From Candidatus Rokuibacteriota bacterium (GTDB lineage Bacteria; Methylomirabilota; Methylomirabilia; Rokubacteriales; CSP1-6): 64,000 nt of DNA. The position numbers and the translations under genes are program-made. Location: positions 62,001 through 126,000 of the forward strand of contig QHSX01000044.1 of the NCBI GenBank assembly GCA_003221695.1, given 5' to 3'. This document shows, one piece after another, positions 35,004 through 44,375 of the stretch; positions within the stretch are counted from its first letter, which is position 1, and every line of letters begins with the position of its first letter. Below the pieces are notes generated by a model. The model worked only from the letters and a program-made list of their open reading frames with translations, did not search any database and was not told the DNA's origin.

Positions 35004-36082
35004 CCCCGATTCCGCTCTCCCGTCCACCCGTCGACGACGAGATTCGACAGGCGGTGCTCGCGGCGATCGACTCGCGCCAGTACATCCTCGGTCCCCAGTG
35101 CCGTGAGCTCGAAGCCGAGCTGGCGCGACACACCGGGACGAAGCACGCCGTCCTCACGAGCTCCGCGACCGCCGCGCTCTGGATGATCCTCCGCGCGCTC
35201 GGCGTGACCGCGGGCGACGAGATCCTCGTCCCGTCGCACACGGCGTTCCCGACGGTCGAGGCGATCTGCTTCGCCGGCGGCACGCCCGTGTTCGTCGACG
35301 CCGACGACTGGTACACGCTCGACCCGAAGGATGCCGCCACGCGCGTGACCCCGCGGACCGTCGGCGTCGTGCCGGTCCACCTCTACGGCCAGCCCGTGGA
35401 CCTGCCGGCCGTGCAGGACCTCGCCACGCGCGCAGGCCTCTGGGTGCTCGAGGACTGCGCCCAAGCCCAGGGCGCCGCCTGGGACGGACGCCGCGTCGGT
35501 TCGTTCGGGCGCGCCGCCGCGTTCTCGTTCTACCCGTCGAAGAATCTTCCGGCCATGGGTGACGGCGGCGCCGTGCTCACGCACGACGACGAGGTCGCCG
35601 CACGCTGCCGCCGGCTGCGGGACCACGGGCGCCTCAACAAGGACGTCCACGCCGAGGTCGGCTTCAATCTGCGCTTCAGCGAGCTTCAGGCGGCGGCGCT
35701 GCGCGTGCTCCTGCGCCGGCTCGACACGATGAACGACCGGCGACGCGCGCTCGCCGACCGCTACGCCGAGGGGCTCGCCGGTCTCCCCCTCGCCCTCCCC
35801 GCCCAGCGCGAGCACGCGCGTCACGTCTATCACCTCTACGTCGTCCGCACGCCGCGACGCGACGAGCTCGCCGCGTTCCTGGGCGCGCGCGGGATCCAGA
35901 CCGGGCTCCACTACCCGGTGCCGGCCCACCGTCAGCCGGCGCTCGAGCACCTCGACCCGCCGACGCTGCCGCGCACCGAACGGCTCGTCCAGGAGATCCT
36001 GACGCTGCCAATGTCCGCGAGCCACGCCGACGCGGAGATCGACACGGTCGTCGCGGCGGTGCGGAAGTTCTTCGGAGCCTGA
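35000..36082 (+). CDS. DegT/DnrJ/EryC1/StrS-family PLP-dependent sugar aminotransferase
   Basis: A 360-residue aminotransferase that makes an amino sugar from a nucleotide-linked keto sugar. The PLP Lys is in SFYPSKNLPAMGDGGAV, and the family motif EDCAQAQGA is present. The C-terminal QTGLHYPVPAHRQPAL is typical of this class. GTG start overlapping the flavin reductase stop; the next gene starts at its stop. Being coupled to a glycosyltransferase and a lipid exporter suggests a role in surface glycolipid. Confidence 0.93.
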   Translation: MTPIPLSRPPVDDEIRQAVLAAIDSRQYILGPQCRELEAELARHTGTKHAVLTSSATAALWMILRALGVTAGDEILVPSHTAFPTVEAICFAGGTPVFVDADDWYTLDPKDAATRVTPRTVGVVPVHLYGQPVDLPAVQDLATRAGLWVLEDCAQAQGAAWDGRRVGSFGRAAAFSFYPSKNLPAMGDGGAVLTHDDEVAARCRRLRDHGRLNKDVHAEVGFNLRFSELQAAALRVLLRRLDTMNDRRRALADRYAEGLAGLPLALPAQREHARHVYHLYVVRTPRRDELAAFLGARGIQTGLHYPVPAHRQPALEHLDPPTLPRTERLVQEILTLPMSASHADAEIDTVVAAVRKFFGA

Positions 36083-37200
36083 TGGCGGAGCCGCTTCGGG
36101 TCCTGCAGCTCTACCCGAAGGAGGACTATTTCACGGGCGCGGCGATCCAGCTCCGCGAGCTGGTCCTGGGCCTCACGGCGCGTGGTCACGACGTGACCGT
36201 CGCGACGCGGCCGAGCGAGGTCTGGGTCGAGAAGCTGGGCGCGGCCTCGGTTCCCTACATCCCCCTGCCCATGGCTTCCGAGATCGACCTGCGCTCGGTC
36301 AAGGCACTCGTGAGGATTCTCCGGTCGCGCCGAGTCCAGGTCGTCCACGCCCACAAGGGCCGGGCCCGGACGCTCGCGCTGATCGCGGGGCTCTTCGTGC
36401 GCATCCCCGTGCTCGTCCTGAACCGCGGCGTCAGCTTTCCCCTCGACCGGTTCAACCGCCTCGGCTACACGACGCGGCGAGTGACCGCGATCGTCGCCGT
36501 GTGCGCCTCGATCAAGGAGGGGCTCGTCCGCCAGGGCGTCCCGGCGGAGAAGATCGAGATCATCTACTCGGGCACCGACACCGACCGCTTCCATCCAGGC
36601 GTGGACGGCGGCGCGGTCCGCCGCGAGCTCGGCCTGGGCGCCGAGCACTTCCTCGTCACGCAGATCGGCATCCGGTCGTGGAAGGGCAACGACGACGTGC
36701 TCGACGCGATGGCGGCGGTGGCCGATCGGCTGCCGCACGCCCGGCTCCTCTTCGTCGGCGCCAACGAGGCGAAGGCGAAGATCCTCCACGACAAGGCGGC
36801 CGCGCGGAAGATCCGCGACCGCGTGCGCGTCTTCCTCTACCGAGAGGACATTCCCCAGATCCTCAAGGCGAGCGACGTGACGGTGGACGCCTCGTACGCC
36901 GGGCTCGGCCTCACCGGGACGCTGCGCGAGTCGCTCGCCGTCGGCACGCCCGTCATCGGCACCGACCTCGAGGGCAATCCGGAGCTCGTCCGCCACCGGC
37001 AGACCGGGCTCCTCGTGAAGCCGCGTGATCCGGCGGGCCTCGCCGACGCGCTGGGCGCGGTCGCCGCGGCCCCCGAGCGCGCGCGCGCCATGGGGCGGGC
37101 GGGACGCGAGCTCGTCGAGCGCCAGTTCTCCACCCGTGCGAAGGTCGAGCGGACGGAGGCGCTCTACCGGCGACTCGTCGCGGGGCGCACCGGCACGTGA
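36082..37200 (+). CDS. Glycosyltransferase family 4 protein
   Basis: A 372-residue GT-B fold enzyme that transfers a sugar from a nucleotide donor. The N-terminal domain begins LRVLQLYPKEDYFTGAAIQL. The donor domain carries LGIRSWKGNDDVLDAM-type and GLTGTLRESLAVGTPVIGTD motifs (first quoted loosely, see residues near 196-210). It shares one base with the aminotransferase stop and overlaps the exporter start by four bases. The substrate is probably a lipid-linked oligosaccharide or lipid A core, by context. Confidence 0.92.
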   Translation: MAEPLRVLQLYPKEDYFTGAAIQLRELVLGLTARGHDVTVATRPSEVWVEKLGAASVPYIPLPMASEIDLRSVKALVRILRSRRVQVVHAHKGRARTLALIAGLFVRIPVLVLNRGVSFPLDRFNRLGYTTRRVTAIVAVCASIKEGLVRQGVPAEKIEIIYSGTDTDRFHPGVDGGAVRRELGLGAEHFLVTQIGIRSWKGNDDVLDAMAAVADRLPHARLLFVGANEAKAKILHDKAAARKIRDRVRVFLYREDIPQILKASDVTVDASYAGLGLTGTLRESLAVGTPVIGTDLEGNPELVRHRQTGLLVKPRDPAGLADALGAVAAAPERARAMGRAGRELVERQFSTRAKVERTEALYRRLVAGRTGT

Positions 37201-38942
37201 CGCTGCCCCTCGGTCCCTACCGCCGCCTCGTCCCCTACGTTCGCCCGTACGTCCCGATCCTGATCCTCGGATCCGTCCTCGCGCTCGTCGTCTCGGGCAT
37301 GGAGGGCCTCATCGCGTGGCTCGTGAAGCCGGTCATGGACGACATCTTCATCCGGCGCGACAGCCTCATGCTGAAGCTGATCCCGCTGGCGCTCCTGGCG
37401 GTGTATGTCGTGAAGGGGCTCGCCCGCTACCTCCAGGCGAACCTGATGGCCTCCGTCGGCGAGCGAGTCGTGGCGCGCCTGCGGCGCGAGCTCTACACGC
37501 ACATCCAGTCCATGCCGCTCGCGTTCTTCTCCGACGTCCACTCGGCGGACCTCATGTCCCGGATGCTCACCGACGTGGCCCGGCTCGCGCGGCTCTCCTC
37601 CGGCGTCCTCGTCATGGCCGTGCGCCAGCTCGGGACGATCGCGGCTCTCCTCGTCGTCATGGTCGCGCGCGAGTGGGCGCTCACCCTGATGGCGCTGGCC
37701 GCGTTCCCCGTCATCGCCGTCGTCGTGCGCGTGATCGGCCGAAGATTGTACCGAATCAACAAGCGGGCCCAGGAGCGCGTGGCCCAGCTCGCCGTGCTCC
37801 TGCACGAGTCGTTGAGCGGGACCAAGATCGTCAAGGCGTTCGGGCGCGAGCGCCACGAGCAGGTGCGCTTCGACGCGCTCAACGACCGGCTCCTCGCCCT
37901 TTCGCTCAAGAACGTGCGCGCCGACGAGGTCACCGAGCCCCTGATGGAGGTCGCCGGGGCGCTCGGCATCATGGCGGTGCTCTGGTACGGCGGCTACCAG
38001 GTCATCGAGGGGCACATGACGCCGGGGACGCTCTTCTCCTTCACGGCGGCCGCGCTCATGCTCTACGGGCCGGTGCGCCGCCTCTCGCGCTCCCTGAACG
38101 TCGTCCAGCAATCGACCGCGTCGGTCGAGCGCGTCTTCCACATCCTGGACCTGCCGCCCGCGATCACCGACCGCCCCGGAGCCACGCGGCTCGAGACGTT
38201 CACCCGCACCCTCGCCTTCGAGCGGGTGGACTTCCGCTACGGGGACGCCGACGAGATGACGCTGAAGGAGATCGCGCTCGAGGTCCGGAAGGGCGAGGTC
38301 GTCGCGTTCGTCGGCATGTCGGGCGCCGGCAAGTCCACCCTCATGGACCTCGTGCCCCGCTTCCACGACGTGACCGCGGGGCGGATCACGCTCGACGGCC
38401 ACGACCTTCGCGAGGTCACGCAGGACTCGCTCCGCGCCCAGCTCGGCGTCGTGACGCAGGAGACCTTTCTCTTCAGCGACACGATCCGCTACAACATCGC
38501 CTACGGGCGGCCCGACGCGACGTTCGAGGAGATCGTGCGCGCGGCGCGCCAGGCGCACGCGCACGACTTCATCCTCGCGTGCCCCGACGGCTACGACACG
38601 CTGGTCGGTGAGCGGGGCGTGCGCCTCTCCGGAGGCCAGCGCCAGCGGATCGCCATCGCCCGCGCGTTCCTCAAGAACCCGCCGATCCTGATCCTCGACG
38701 AGGCGACGTCGGACCTCGACGCGGAGAGCGAGTTCATGGTCCAGCAGGCGCTCGCCGAGCTCATGCGCGGTCGGACCGTGCTCGTGATCGCGCACCGGCT
38801 GGCGACCGTGCGGAACGCCGACCGGATCGTCGTCGTCCACGACGGGCGCATCGCGGAGATCGGTCGCCACGAGGAGCTGATCGCGCGCGACGGCATCTAT
38901 CGCCGGCTCTACGCGCTCCAGATGGAAGGCGTCGCGGGCTAG
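37197..38942 (+). CDS. msbA: MsbA-like lipid/multidrug ABC exporter (half transporter)
   Basis: A 581-residue fused membrane and ATPase half transporter that works as a dimer. Six membrane helices occupy residues 1-315. The ATPase has Walker A GMSGAGKST, signature LSGGQRQRIAIARAF, Walker B ILILDEATSDLD, and the H-loop AHRLATV. It starts with GTG at 37197 overlapping the glycosyltransferase stop. MsbA members flip lipid A-core; the neighbouring glycosyltransferase and the acyltransferase at 40.4 kb support that role here. Confidence 0.92.
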   Translation: MTLPLGPYRRLVPYVRPYVPILILGSVLALVVSGMEGLIAWLVKPVMDDIFIRRDSLMLKLIPLALLAVYVVKGLARYLQANLMASVGERVVARLRRELYTHIQSMPLAFFSDVHSADLMSRMLTDVARLARLSSGVLVMAVRQLGTIAALLVVMVAREWALTLMALAAFPVIAVVVRVIGRRLYRINKRAQERVAQLAVLLHESLSGTKIVKAFGRERHEQVRFDALNDRLLALSLKNVRADEVTEPLMEVAGALGIMAVLWYGGYQVIEGHMTPGTLFSFTAAALMLYGPVRRLSRSLNVVQQSTASVERVFHILDLPPAITDRPGATRLETFTRTLAFERVDFRYGDADEMTLKEIALEVRKGEVVAFVGMSGAGKSTLMDLVPRFHDVTAGRITLDGHDLREVTQDSLRAQLGVVTQETFLFSDTIRYNIAYGRPDATFEEIVRAARQAHAHDFILACPDGYDTLVGERGVRLSGGQRQRIAIARAFLKNPPILILDEATSDLDAESEFMVQQALAELMRGRTVLVIAHRLATVRNADRIVVVHDGRIAEIGRHEELIARDGIYRRLYALQMEGVAG

Positions 38943-38948
38943 CAGGTC

Positions 38949-39093
38949 GGGGCGGCGGGGGGCCGGGGGGCGGCTCGACCACGCGGCTTGCGCGTGCATC
39001 GCCCGTCGCGGCTGGGCTCCACCAAAACGCCGTCACCTCCGCATTCGACGTGGCGGGAACGGGTCTCGTCCGCCCCCCGGGCCCCCGCGCCCC
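38949..39093. repeat. Long inverted repeat between converging genes
   Basis: Imperfect arms at 38949-38973 (G/C-only) and 39070-39093 are inversely related over about 24 bases with few mismatches and flank about 96 bases. The intervening part has a perfect hairpin CACGCG-GCTTG-CGCGTG near 38980-38996. It lies between the msbA-like stop and the methyltransferase stop and probably acts as a two-way terminator; no T-run is present. Confidence 0.6.
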
Positions 39094-39111
39094 GGACCGC
39101 TCGCCCCGTGC

Positions 39112-40341
39112 TCAACCGGGCCGGGTCGCCCCGATCGCGGCCGCGAAGTAATCGGGCACGCGCTCCTGCACGCGCACGATGTCCGGGACGAAACGCACGT
39201 CGGCGAACCCGGCGGCCTCGATGGCAGCCCGCCACTCTCCGGCCGTCAGGAAGCCGCCGGCTGGACGGTAGGCCGGATGCAGGCGCGGCGCGCGGAAGGT
39301 CTCCATGAGGTTGAAGATGAACTCGGCGTAGATCGTCTGCCCCGAGTGCGGGCGGACGCACTCCGACACGATGAGCTGGCCACCCGGTACCAGGGCGCGA
39401 CGGATCTCACCGAGCGTGAACGCGAGGTCGTGCGCCACGTGCAAGGCGTTGACGGCGTAGACCACGGAGACGTCACCCGGCCGGACCCCCTGGTCCCCGA
39501 ACGGGCGATTCATGTCGAGGGGGTCGCACCGGAGCCAGCCGGGACGCCGCGAGCGACCCTCGAGGGCCTGCTGCCCGCGCCGGAGAAACGCCGGCACGAG
39601 CTCCGTGAACCGGTACGCTCGGACGTCCCCGATCCGTCCGGCGGCTTCCAGACGCTCGAGCACGGCCAGGGCGCCGCTCCCCAGCCCGCCGCCGATTTCC
39701 AGAATGACCCCGCCCGCCCGGGGCAGCCACCGCCCCACCCCGACCGCGCCGACGTGGTTGCTGACCGCGTACTGGCCGTTCGCGTTCGAGAAATAGTCCA
39801 CCCACAATCGCCAGCGTCGGGGCGCGAACAGCACCTCTTCGCCGGCGATCTCACCCCGGAGGAACGCGGGGTAGTCCTGCGCCACGGTCTCGGCCAGCGT
39901 ATAGGAGGGCAACCACGAGGGATCGTGCCGCCGCTGCTCCTCGCGCACCGGCGCCGGGTCGGGCGCCGGCCAGGCGCCGCACGAGCGAAAGCGGCGAGCG
40001 GTGCCGGACTCCTCGACCGTGCGCCTCGCCGCGAGGCGGCGGAGAATCCAGTCGACCGGCGCGAGGGCGCGCCGGGCCTCGAGCCCGAGCCGCGCCACGA
40101 CCTCCGCGGGGCTCGCGGGCTCACGGGTCGCCGCCTCGAGCCCCGTCTCGCGCGCGACGCGAAGCACCAGGCGATCGACGAACTCCTCGTACAGCTTGTG
40201 CGAGCGGACGACCGCGTCGCTGATCAGCGGCTGGAGCTCCGCCGGCAGGAGCACCCGCAGCGCCGCCGCGTCGGTGCTCACGTCGGCAAGCCGCGCCTCC
40301 AAGGCCGACTCTGCGAGGGGGACCTCGTCGGTCTCGCTCAT
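39112..40341 (-). CDS. Class I SAM-dependent methyltransferase
   Basis: A 409-residue protein whose C-terminal half is a Rossmann methyltransferase: motif I GGVILEIGGGLGSGAL, then VVYAVNALHVAHDL and the post-motif LVPGGQLIVSE. This resembles methyltransferase domains of polyketide synthases (Methyltransf_12 type). The N-terminal 150 residues are helical and unrecognised. It follows the acyltransferase gene by about 17 bases in the minus direction. Target unknown; lipid, sugar or carrier-bound substrate are possible. Confidence 0.85.
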   Translation of the reverse strand: MSETDEVPLAESALEARLADVSTDAAALRVLLPAELQPLISDAVVRSHKLYEEFVDRLVLRVARETGLEAATREPASPAEVVARLGLEARRALAPVDWILRRLAARRTVEESGTARRFRSCGAWPAPDPAPVREEQRRHDPSWLPSYTLAETVAQDYPAFLRGEIAGEEVLFAPRRWRLWVDYFSNANGQYAVSNHVGAVGVGRWLPRAGGVILEIGGGLGSGALAVLERLEAAGRIGDVRAYRFTELVPAFLRRGQQALEGRSRRPGWLRCDPLDMNRPFGDQGVRPGDVSVVYAVNALHVAHDLAFTLGEIRRALVPGGQLIVSECVRPHSGQTIYAEFIFNLMETFRAPRLHPAYRPAGGFLTAGEWRAAIEAAGFADVRFVPDIVRVQERVPDYFAAAIGATRPG

Positions 40342-40358
40342 CTACGCCCGGCGTGACC

Positions 40359-41270
40359 TCACGCGACGAACGGGTTCCAGATGTCGAAGAAGTTGAACCA
40401 CTGGGTCGGGTGGCCTCGCACGACCGCCTCGAGGACGGCGACCCAGGCCCGCGCGGCCGCCTCTTCACCGTCGCGCGCGACCGTGAGCGGCTCCCCGACG
40501 GTCACCGCGTACCGGTGGTCCGGTTCGAGCAGGCAGAACGCGGGCACGAGCGGGACGCCGACAGCGCGAGCGAGCACGAAGGGACCCAGCGGGAACGGGG
40601 CGGGGTGGCCGAAGAACGGGATCGACGCGTCGCCCCGGGTGCCGAGCGCGCGGTCCCCCTGGACGGCGACGATCTCGCCGCGGCGGAGCGCGGCGATCAG
40701 CTCCAGCGAGATGGTGGGGTGGTCGCGCGTGACGAAGCGGACGCCATGGCCGTCCCGGCGCACCCAGCGCTCGATGTCTCGGACCTCTTCTGGGGCGACC
40801 ACGACGTGCGTCGGCCTGTGGGCGTGACCGGCCAGGAGCCGGCCGGCGAGCTCCCAGTTCCCGACGTGCGCGGTGAGAGAGATCACGCCCCCGGTCATTC
40901 CGGTGAAATACTCCGCCCCCGGCGCCGTGCTGACGAGGGCCCTGAGCCGGGCTTCTGACTGACGGTTGGCGGACACGAGGTCGCTGAAGCACATGGCGAA
41001 ATCGGTGAACACACCGGTCGTCAACTCGTCGAGGTACCTTCCCGTGGCGCCCGTCGAGAGGCCAAGAGTCTTCCGGACGGCGGCGCGCTCCCGCGCCATC
41101 GCGCGTGGGGCGACGCGCCCCAGCCCGCGCGCGAGGGCGAGCCGCACACGCCGGGGCAGCCAGGCGAGTCCCGCCGCCAGACGATAGAAGGCGGGACGGT
41201 TGTACGGGTGCTGGTACCACCGCGGTCGGCCCGCCAACTCGTCCGGTCTCGAGGACACCCACACAGGCAC
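40359..41270 (-). CDS. Lipid A biosynthesis acyltransferase (LpxL/HtrB-like)
   Basis: About 303 residues. I chose the GTG at 41270; GTGs at 41264 and 41258 are alternatives, and the frame is open much further upstream across nadE as a shadow. The HX4E catalytic motif of the family reads TAHVGNWELAGR, and the second block GDRALGTRG and the PF-GHP region (IPFFGHPAPFPLGP) follow. It adds a secondary acyl chain to lipid A or a related glycolipid. It lies downstream of nadE and facing the msbA-like operon. Confidence 0.87.
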   Translation of the reverse strand: MPVWVSSRPDELAGRPRWYQHPYNRPAFYRLAAGLAWLPRRVRLALARGLGRVAPRAMARERAAVRKTLGLSTGATGRYLDELTTGVFTDFAMCFSDLVSANRQSEARLRALVSTAPGAEYFTGMTGGVISLTAHVGNWELAGRLLAGHAHRPTHVVVAPEEVRDIERWVRRDGHGVRFVTRDHPTISLELIAALRRGEIVAVQGDRALGTRGDASIPFFGHPAPFPLGPFVLARAVGVPLVPAFCLLEPDHRYAVTVGEPLTVARDGEEAAARAWVAVLEAVVRGHPTQWFNFFDIWNPFVA

Positions 41271-41302
41271 GCCTGCGCCCCCCGGGCGTCGGAGCGCCGG
41301 GG

Positions 41303-43030
41303 CTAGCGCTCGCGGAAGCGGTTGACGATGGGAAGCCGCCAGTCGCGTCCGAAGGCGCGCGGCGTGATCTTGACGCCGATCGGCGCCTGGCGGCGCTTGT
41401 ACTCGTTCCTGTCCACCATCGCGACGACGCGGCGGACGGTCTCCGCCGCGAAGCCCCGCGCGATGAGGTCGTTCACGCCGCGGTCCTCCTCGACGTAGCC
41501 CTCCAGAATCGCGTCGAGCTCGGCGTAGGGCGGGAGCGTATCTTGATCTGTCTGGCCCGGACGGAGCTCCGCCGACGGCGCCCGCTCGAAGACGGTCTCG
41601 GGGACGAGGTCGCGCCCCGCCGACCTGTTGACGTGGCGCGCGACCTCGTAGACGAGCATCTTGGGCACATCCTTGATCACGGCGAAGCCGCCCGCCATGT
41701 CCCCGTAGAGCGTCGTGTAGCCCACGCTGTACTCGCTCTTGTTGCCGGTCGTCAGGACCAGCCAGCCGAACTTGTTCGAGAGCGCCATGAGGAGGTTGCC
41801 GCGGATCCGGGCCTGGAGGTTCTCCTCGGTGACGTCCTCCTTGAGCCCCTTGAACGCCCGCGCGAGGGCGCGCTTGTAGGCGCGGAGGATCGACGTGATC
41901 GGGATCGACAGGAACTCGATCCCGAGGTTCTTCGCCACCCGCTGCGCGTCCCGGCGCGTTCCCGCCGAGGAGTACGGCGACGGCATCCCCACGCCGGCCA
42001 CGTTCTCTCGCCCGAGCGCCTCGACCGCGAGCGCCGCGACGAGCGAGGAGTCGATGCCGCCCGAGAGCCCGATCACGACGCGCGTGAAGCCGTTCTTTCG
42101 CACGTAGTCGCGCGTTCCCAGCACGAGCGCCCGGTAGATTTCGTCCACCCGCTCGAGCGGCGTGACCGTCGGTGGCTCGAGGGGAGGAACCTGCGCCGCC
42201 GCCGGCAGCGCGGGGAGCGCGATCCGTGGCGTCGTCTCGCCTGCGCGCAGCTTCTCCTTGCGGCGGCGGGGATCGTGGAGCCGCGCGTGGAACACGGCTT
42301 CGAGGTCGAGGTCGGCAACGACGAAGTCCTCCTCGAACTGGCGCCCGCGCGCCACGCACTGGCCGCGCTCGTTCACGACGAGGCTCGCGCCGTCGAACAC
42401 GAGCTCGTCCTGACCACCGACCATGTTCACGTAGGCCACGCACACGAGGTCGTCGGCGGCGCGCGTCGCCACCATCTGTTCACGGAAGCGCGCCTTCCCG
42501 GCGTGATAGGGCGAACCGTTGATGTTGACGACCAGCTCGGCTCCGGCGAGCGCTTGCACCGTGGTCGGTCCCGCCGGGTACCAGATGTCCTCGCAGACGT
42601 TGACGGCGAAGACGGTCTCGCCCGCGGCGAAGACGGGGGCCTCGGTGCCGGCCTGGAAGTAACGGTTCTCGTCGAAGACGCCGTAGTTGGGCAGGTAGTG
42701 CTTGTGGTAGACGCCTGCGACCACCCCGTCGTGCAGGACTCCGGCCGCATTAAAGATGTCGTCGCGCCTGTCCACGAACCCCACGACCACGGTGAGGCCG
42801 CGCGAGGCGCGTGTGACGTCGTCGAGCGCCCTGAGATTGGCCTCGATGAACGCCGGCTTGAACAGGAGGTCCTCGGGCGGGTACCCGGGGATGGCCAGCT
42901 CGGGGAACGCGACGAGCTGGCAGCCGAGCGCGCGGGCCCGCTCGATCGCCTCGACGATCTTCCGGACGTTGCCCTCGAAGTCGCCGACCGTCGGGTTGAT
43001 CTGGCCGAGCCCCACGCGGAAGCGCCTCAT
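41303..43030 (-). CDS. nadE: Glutamine-dependent NAD+ synthetase
   Basis: A 575-residue two-domain enzyme that makes NAD from deamido-NAD, ATP and glutamine. The N-terminal nitrilase-like domain has the Glu-Lys-Cys triad: FPELAIPGYP, YHKHYLPNYGVFDE, and NVCEDIW. The C-terminal synthetase has the P-loop SGGIDSSLVAALA. Start chosen at 43030 (MRRFRVGLGQINPTVGDF); the in-frame Met at 43063 gives a tail not seen in the family. A TACAAT box ends six bases before the ATG, so the message may be leaderless. Confidence 0.95.
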   Translation of the reverse strand: MRRFRVGLGQINPTVGDFEGNVRKIVEAIERARALGCQLVAFPELAIPGYPPEDLLFKPAFIEANLRALDDVTRASRGLTVVVGFVDRRDDIFNAAGVLHDGVVAGVYHKHYLPNYGVFDENRYFQAGTEAPVFAAGETVFAVNVCEDIWYPAGPTTVQALAGAELVVNINGSPYHAGKARFREQMVATRAADDLVCVAYVNMVGGQDELVFDGASLVVNERGQCVARGRQFEEDFVVADLDLEAVFHARLHDPRRRKEKLRAGETTPRIALPALPAAAQVPPLEPPTVTPLERVDEIYRALVLGTRDYVRKNGFTRVVIGLSGGIDSSLVAALAVEALGRENVAGVGMPSPYSSAGTRRDAQRVAKNLGIEFLSIPITSILRAYKRALARAFKGLKEDVTEENLQARIRGNLLMALSNKFGWLVLTTGNKSEYSVGYTTLYGDMAGGFAVIKDVPKMLVYEVARHVNRSAGRDLVPETVFERAPSAELRPGQTDQDTLPPYAELDAILEGYVEEDRGVNDLIARGFAAETVRRVVAMVDRNEYKRRQAPIGVKITPRAFGRDWRLPIVNRFRER

Positions 43031-43036
43031 GGCGGT

Positions 43037-43042
43037 ATTGTA
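43037..43042 (-). promoter_or_regulatory. -10 box of nadE, leaderless arrangement
   Basis: TACAAT on the minus strand has six bases between it and the ATG at 43030. Transcription starting 6-7 bases downstream would begin on or next to the start codon. No ribosome site is present. Confidence 0.5.
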
Positions 43043-43103
43043 CTCGCCCGCCGCGGTCGGCACCTAGAGAGCGCGCGCTCCCGGCGCGCGCGCGGGGCGG
43101 TGG

Positions 43104-43109
43104 TACGAT
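43104..43109 (+). promoter_or_regulatory. -10 box of the zinc-ribbon gene, leaderless arrangement
   Basis: TACGAT is followed by seven bases and then the ATG at 43117. No ribosome site is present. The -10 boxes of this gene and of nadE are back to back in a divergent gap of 86 bases. Confidence 0.45.
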
Positions 43110-43116
43110 CGAGCCG

Positions 43117-43305
43117 ATGCCGGCAAAAATTCCGTGGCTGCCCACGACGCTTCCACCGGGCGCCCGCCCCGAGCGCTGCCCCCGGTGCGGGCGGCAGGCC
43201 CTGGTCCCCTGGACGCTCCGGCGCGACGACCGCACGAAGGCCGTCCTGCGCACCTGGGTCTGCACGGAATGCCAGATCATCGTGGAGCGCCCCGAGCCGG
43301 AATAG
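43117..43305 (+). CDS. Small zinc-ribbon protein (62 residues)
   Basis: A short protein with two cysteine pairs, CPRCG (residues 21-25) and CTEC (about 49-52), predicted to bind one zinc. Between them are about 25 residues rich in Arg and Trp. I do not recognise the family. Start is ATG with a TACGAT box just upstream. It is divergent from nadE and converges with the LOG-family gene. Confidence 0.7.
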   Translation: MPAKIPWLPTTLPPGARPERCPRCGRQALVPWTLRRDDRTKAVLRTWVCTECQIIVERPEPE

Positions 43306-43339
43306 TACGTCGGAGACGGCCTCGACCGCCCCCCGACGA

Positions 43340-44368
43340 CTAGAGCTGATTGATGAAGTCGATGAGCTGCCGCAGGCGGGAGTAGGACGAGCGGTTGAAG
43401 GGCAGGATGAGCCGCGGCAGCTCGGGAAACTCGCTGAGCTCCTGCTCCCCGGGCCCGGGCGCCAGCTCCGCCGGTCCCGTGAGAATGTCGTCGAACTTGG
43501 CCTGGAGCTCCACGAGATGCGCGCTTGCGATCGGACGCAGGAGTCGAATCACGAACTTGTCACCGACGATGCGGGCGGAGTGGTAGACGCGGTAGAAGCG
43601 CGTGATCTCCTCGACGGCCTCGTCCACGGTGTCCACGATCCGGTAGAAGGCCATGTCGTCGCCGTCGATCAGCTTCCGCTCCACGAGCGTCCCGATCCAG
43701 CGGTCCCAGATGCGCCAGTAGGGCTTTGGTCCGGGCTCGATGAGCACGACGGGCACGACCGTCGCCTTGCCCGTCTGCGCGAGCGTGAGGAACTCGAAGC
43801 ACTCGTCCATCGTGCCGAAGCCGCCCGGGAAGAGCGCGATCGCGCTCGCCTCCTTGATAAGGAAGAGCTTGCGCGTGAAGAAGTACTTGAACGTGATGAG
43901 CTTCGGGTCGGAGGCGATCCAGGGGTTCGCCTCCTGCTCGAACGGTAGCCGGATGTTCAGCCCGAAACTCTGCTCGCGCCCGGCGCCCTGCTGCGCGGCG
44001 CCCATGATGCCGCCGCCCGCGCCCGTCACCACCATCCAGCCCTCGGCGACCATGCGCCGGCCGAACTCGCGCGCGGCGACCGCCGCCGCCTCGTCGGGCA
44101 CCGTCCGCGCGGAGCCGAACACGGTGACCTTGCGGACGCCGCCGTACGGCGCGAAGACCTTGTACGCGTAGCGCAGCTCCTTGAGCGCGGTGTTGGTGAT
44201 CTTGAGGTCGCCCGTGAGCGCCCCGTCCTCGTGGAGCTTGAGCACCGTGGTGAGGAGCTGCTGGTAGTAGAGTCGGCGGTCCGGCGGCACGCCCGCCACG
44301 TCGAGGAGCTCGAGGATCAGGCGGTTGGCGGCGTCGCTCTGGAGCTGGTAACGGTGCGGTTCGGCCAC
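43340..44368 (-). CDS. LOG/TIGR00730-family Rossmann-fold protein (lysine decarboxylase-like)
   Basis: A 342-residue protein of the YgdH/LOG superfamily, which includes nucleoside 5'-monophosphate phosphoribohydrolases. The conserved PGGFGTMDECFE and GAGGGIMGAA motifs are present. The N-terminal 80 and C-terminal 70 residues are extra relative to short LOG proteins; such long forms are known. GTG start at 44368. TATACT lies seven bases upstream of the start, pointing to a leaderless message. It is the third gene after arsM and the DMT transporter. Confidence 0.9.
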   Translation of the reverse strand: MAEPHRYQLQSDAANRLILELLDVAGVPPDRRLYYQQLLTTVLKLHEDGALTGDLKITNTALKELRYAYKVFAPYGGVRKVTVFGSARTVPDEAAAVAAREFGRRMVAEGWMVVTGAGGGIMGAAQQGAGREQSFGLNIRLPFEQEANPWIASDPKLITFKYFFTRKLFLIKEASAIALFPGGFGTMDECFEFLTLAQTGKATVVPVVLIEPGPKPYWRIWDRWIGTLVERKLIDGDDMAFYRIVDTVDEAVEEITRFYRVYHSARIVGDKFVIRLLRPIASAHLVELQAKFDDILTGPAELAPGPGEQELSEFPELPRLILPFNRSSYSRLRQLIDFINQL

Positions 44369-44375
44369 GTGGTCG

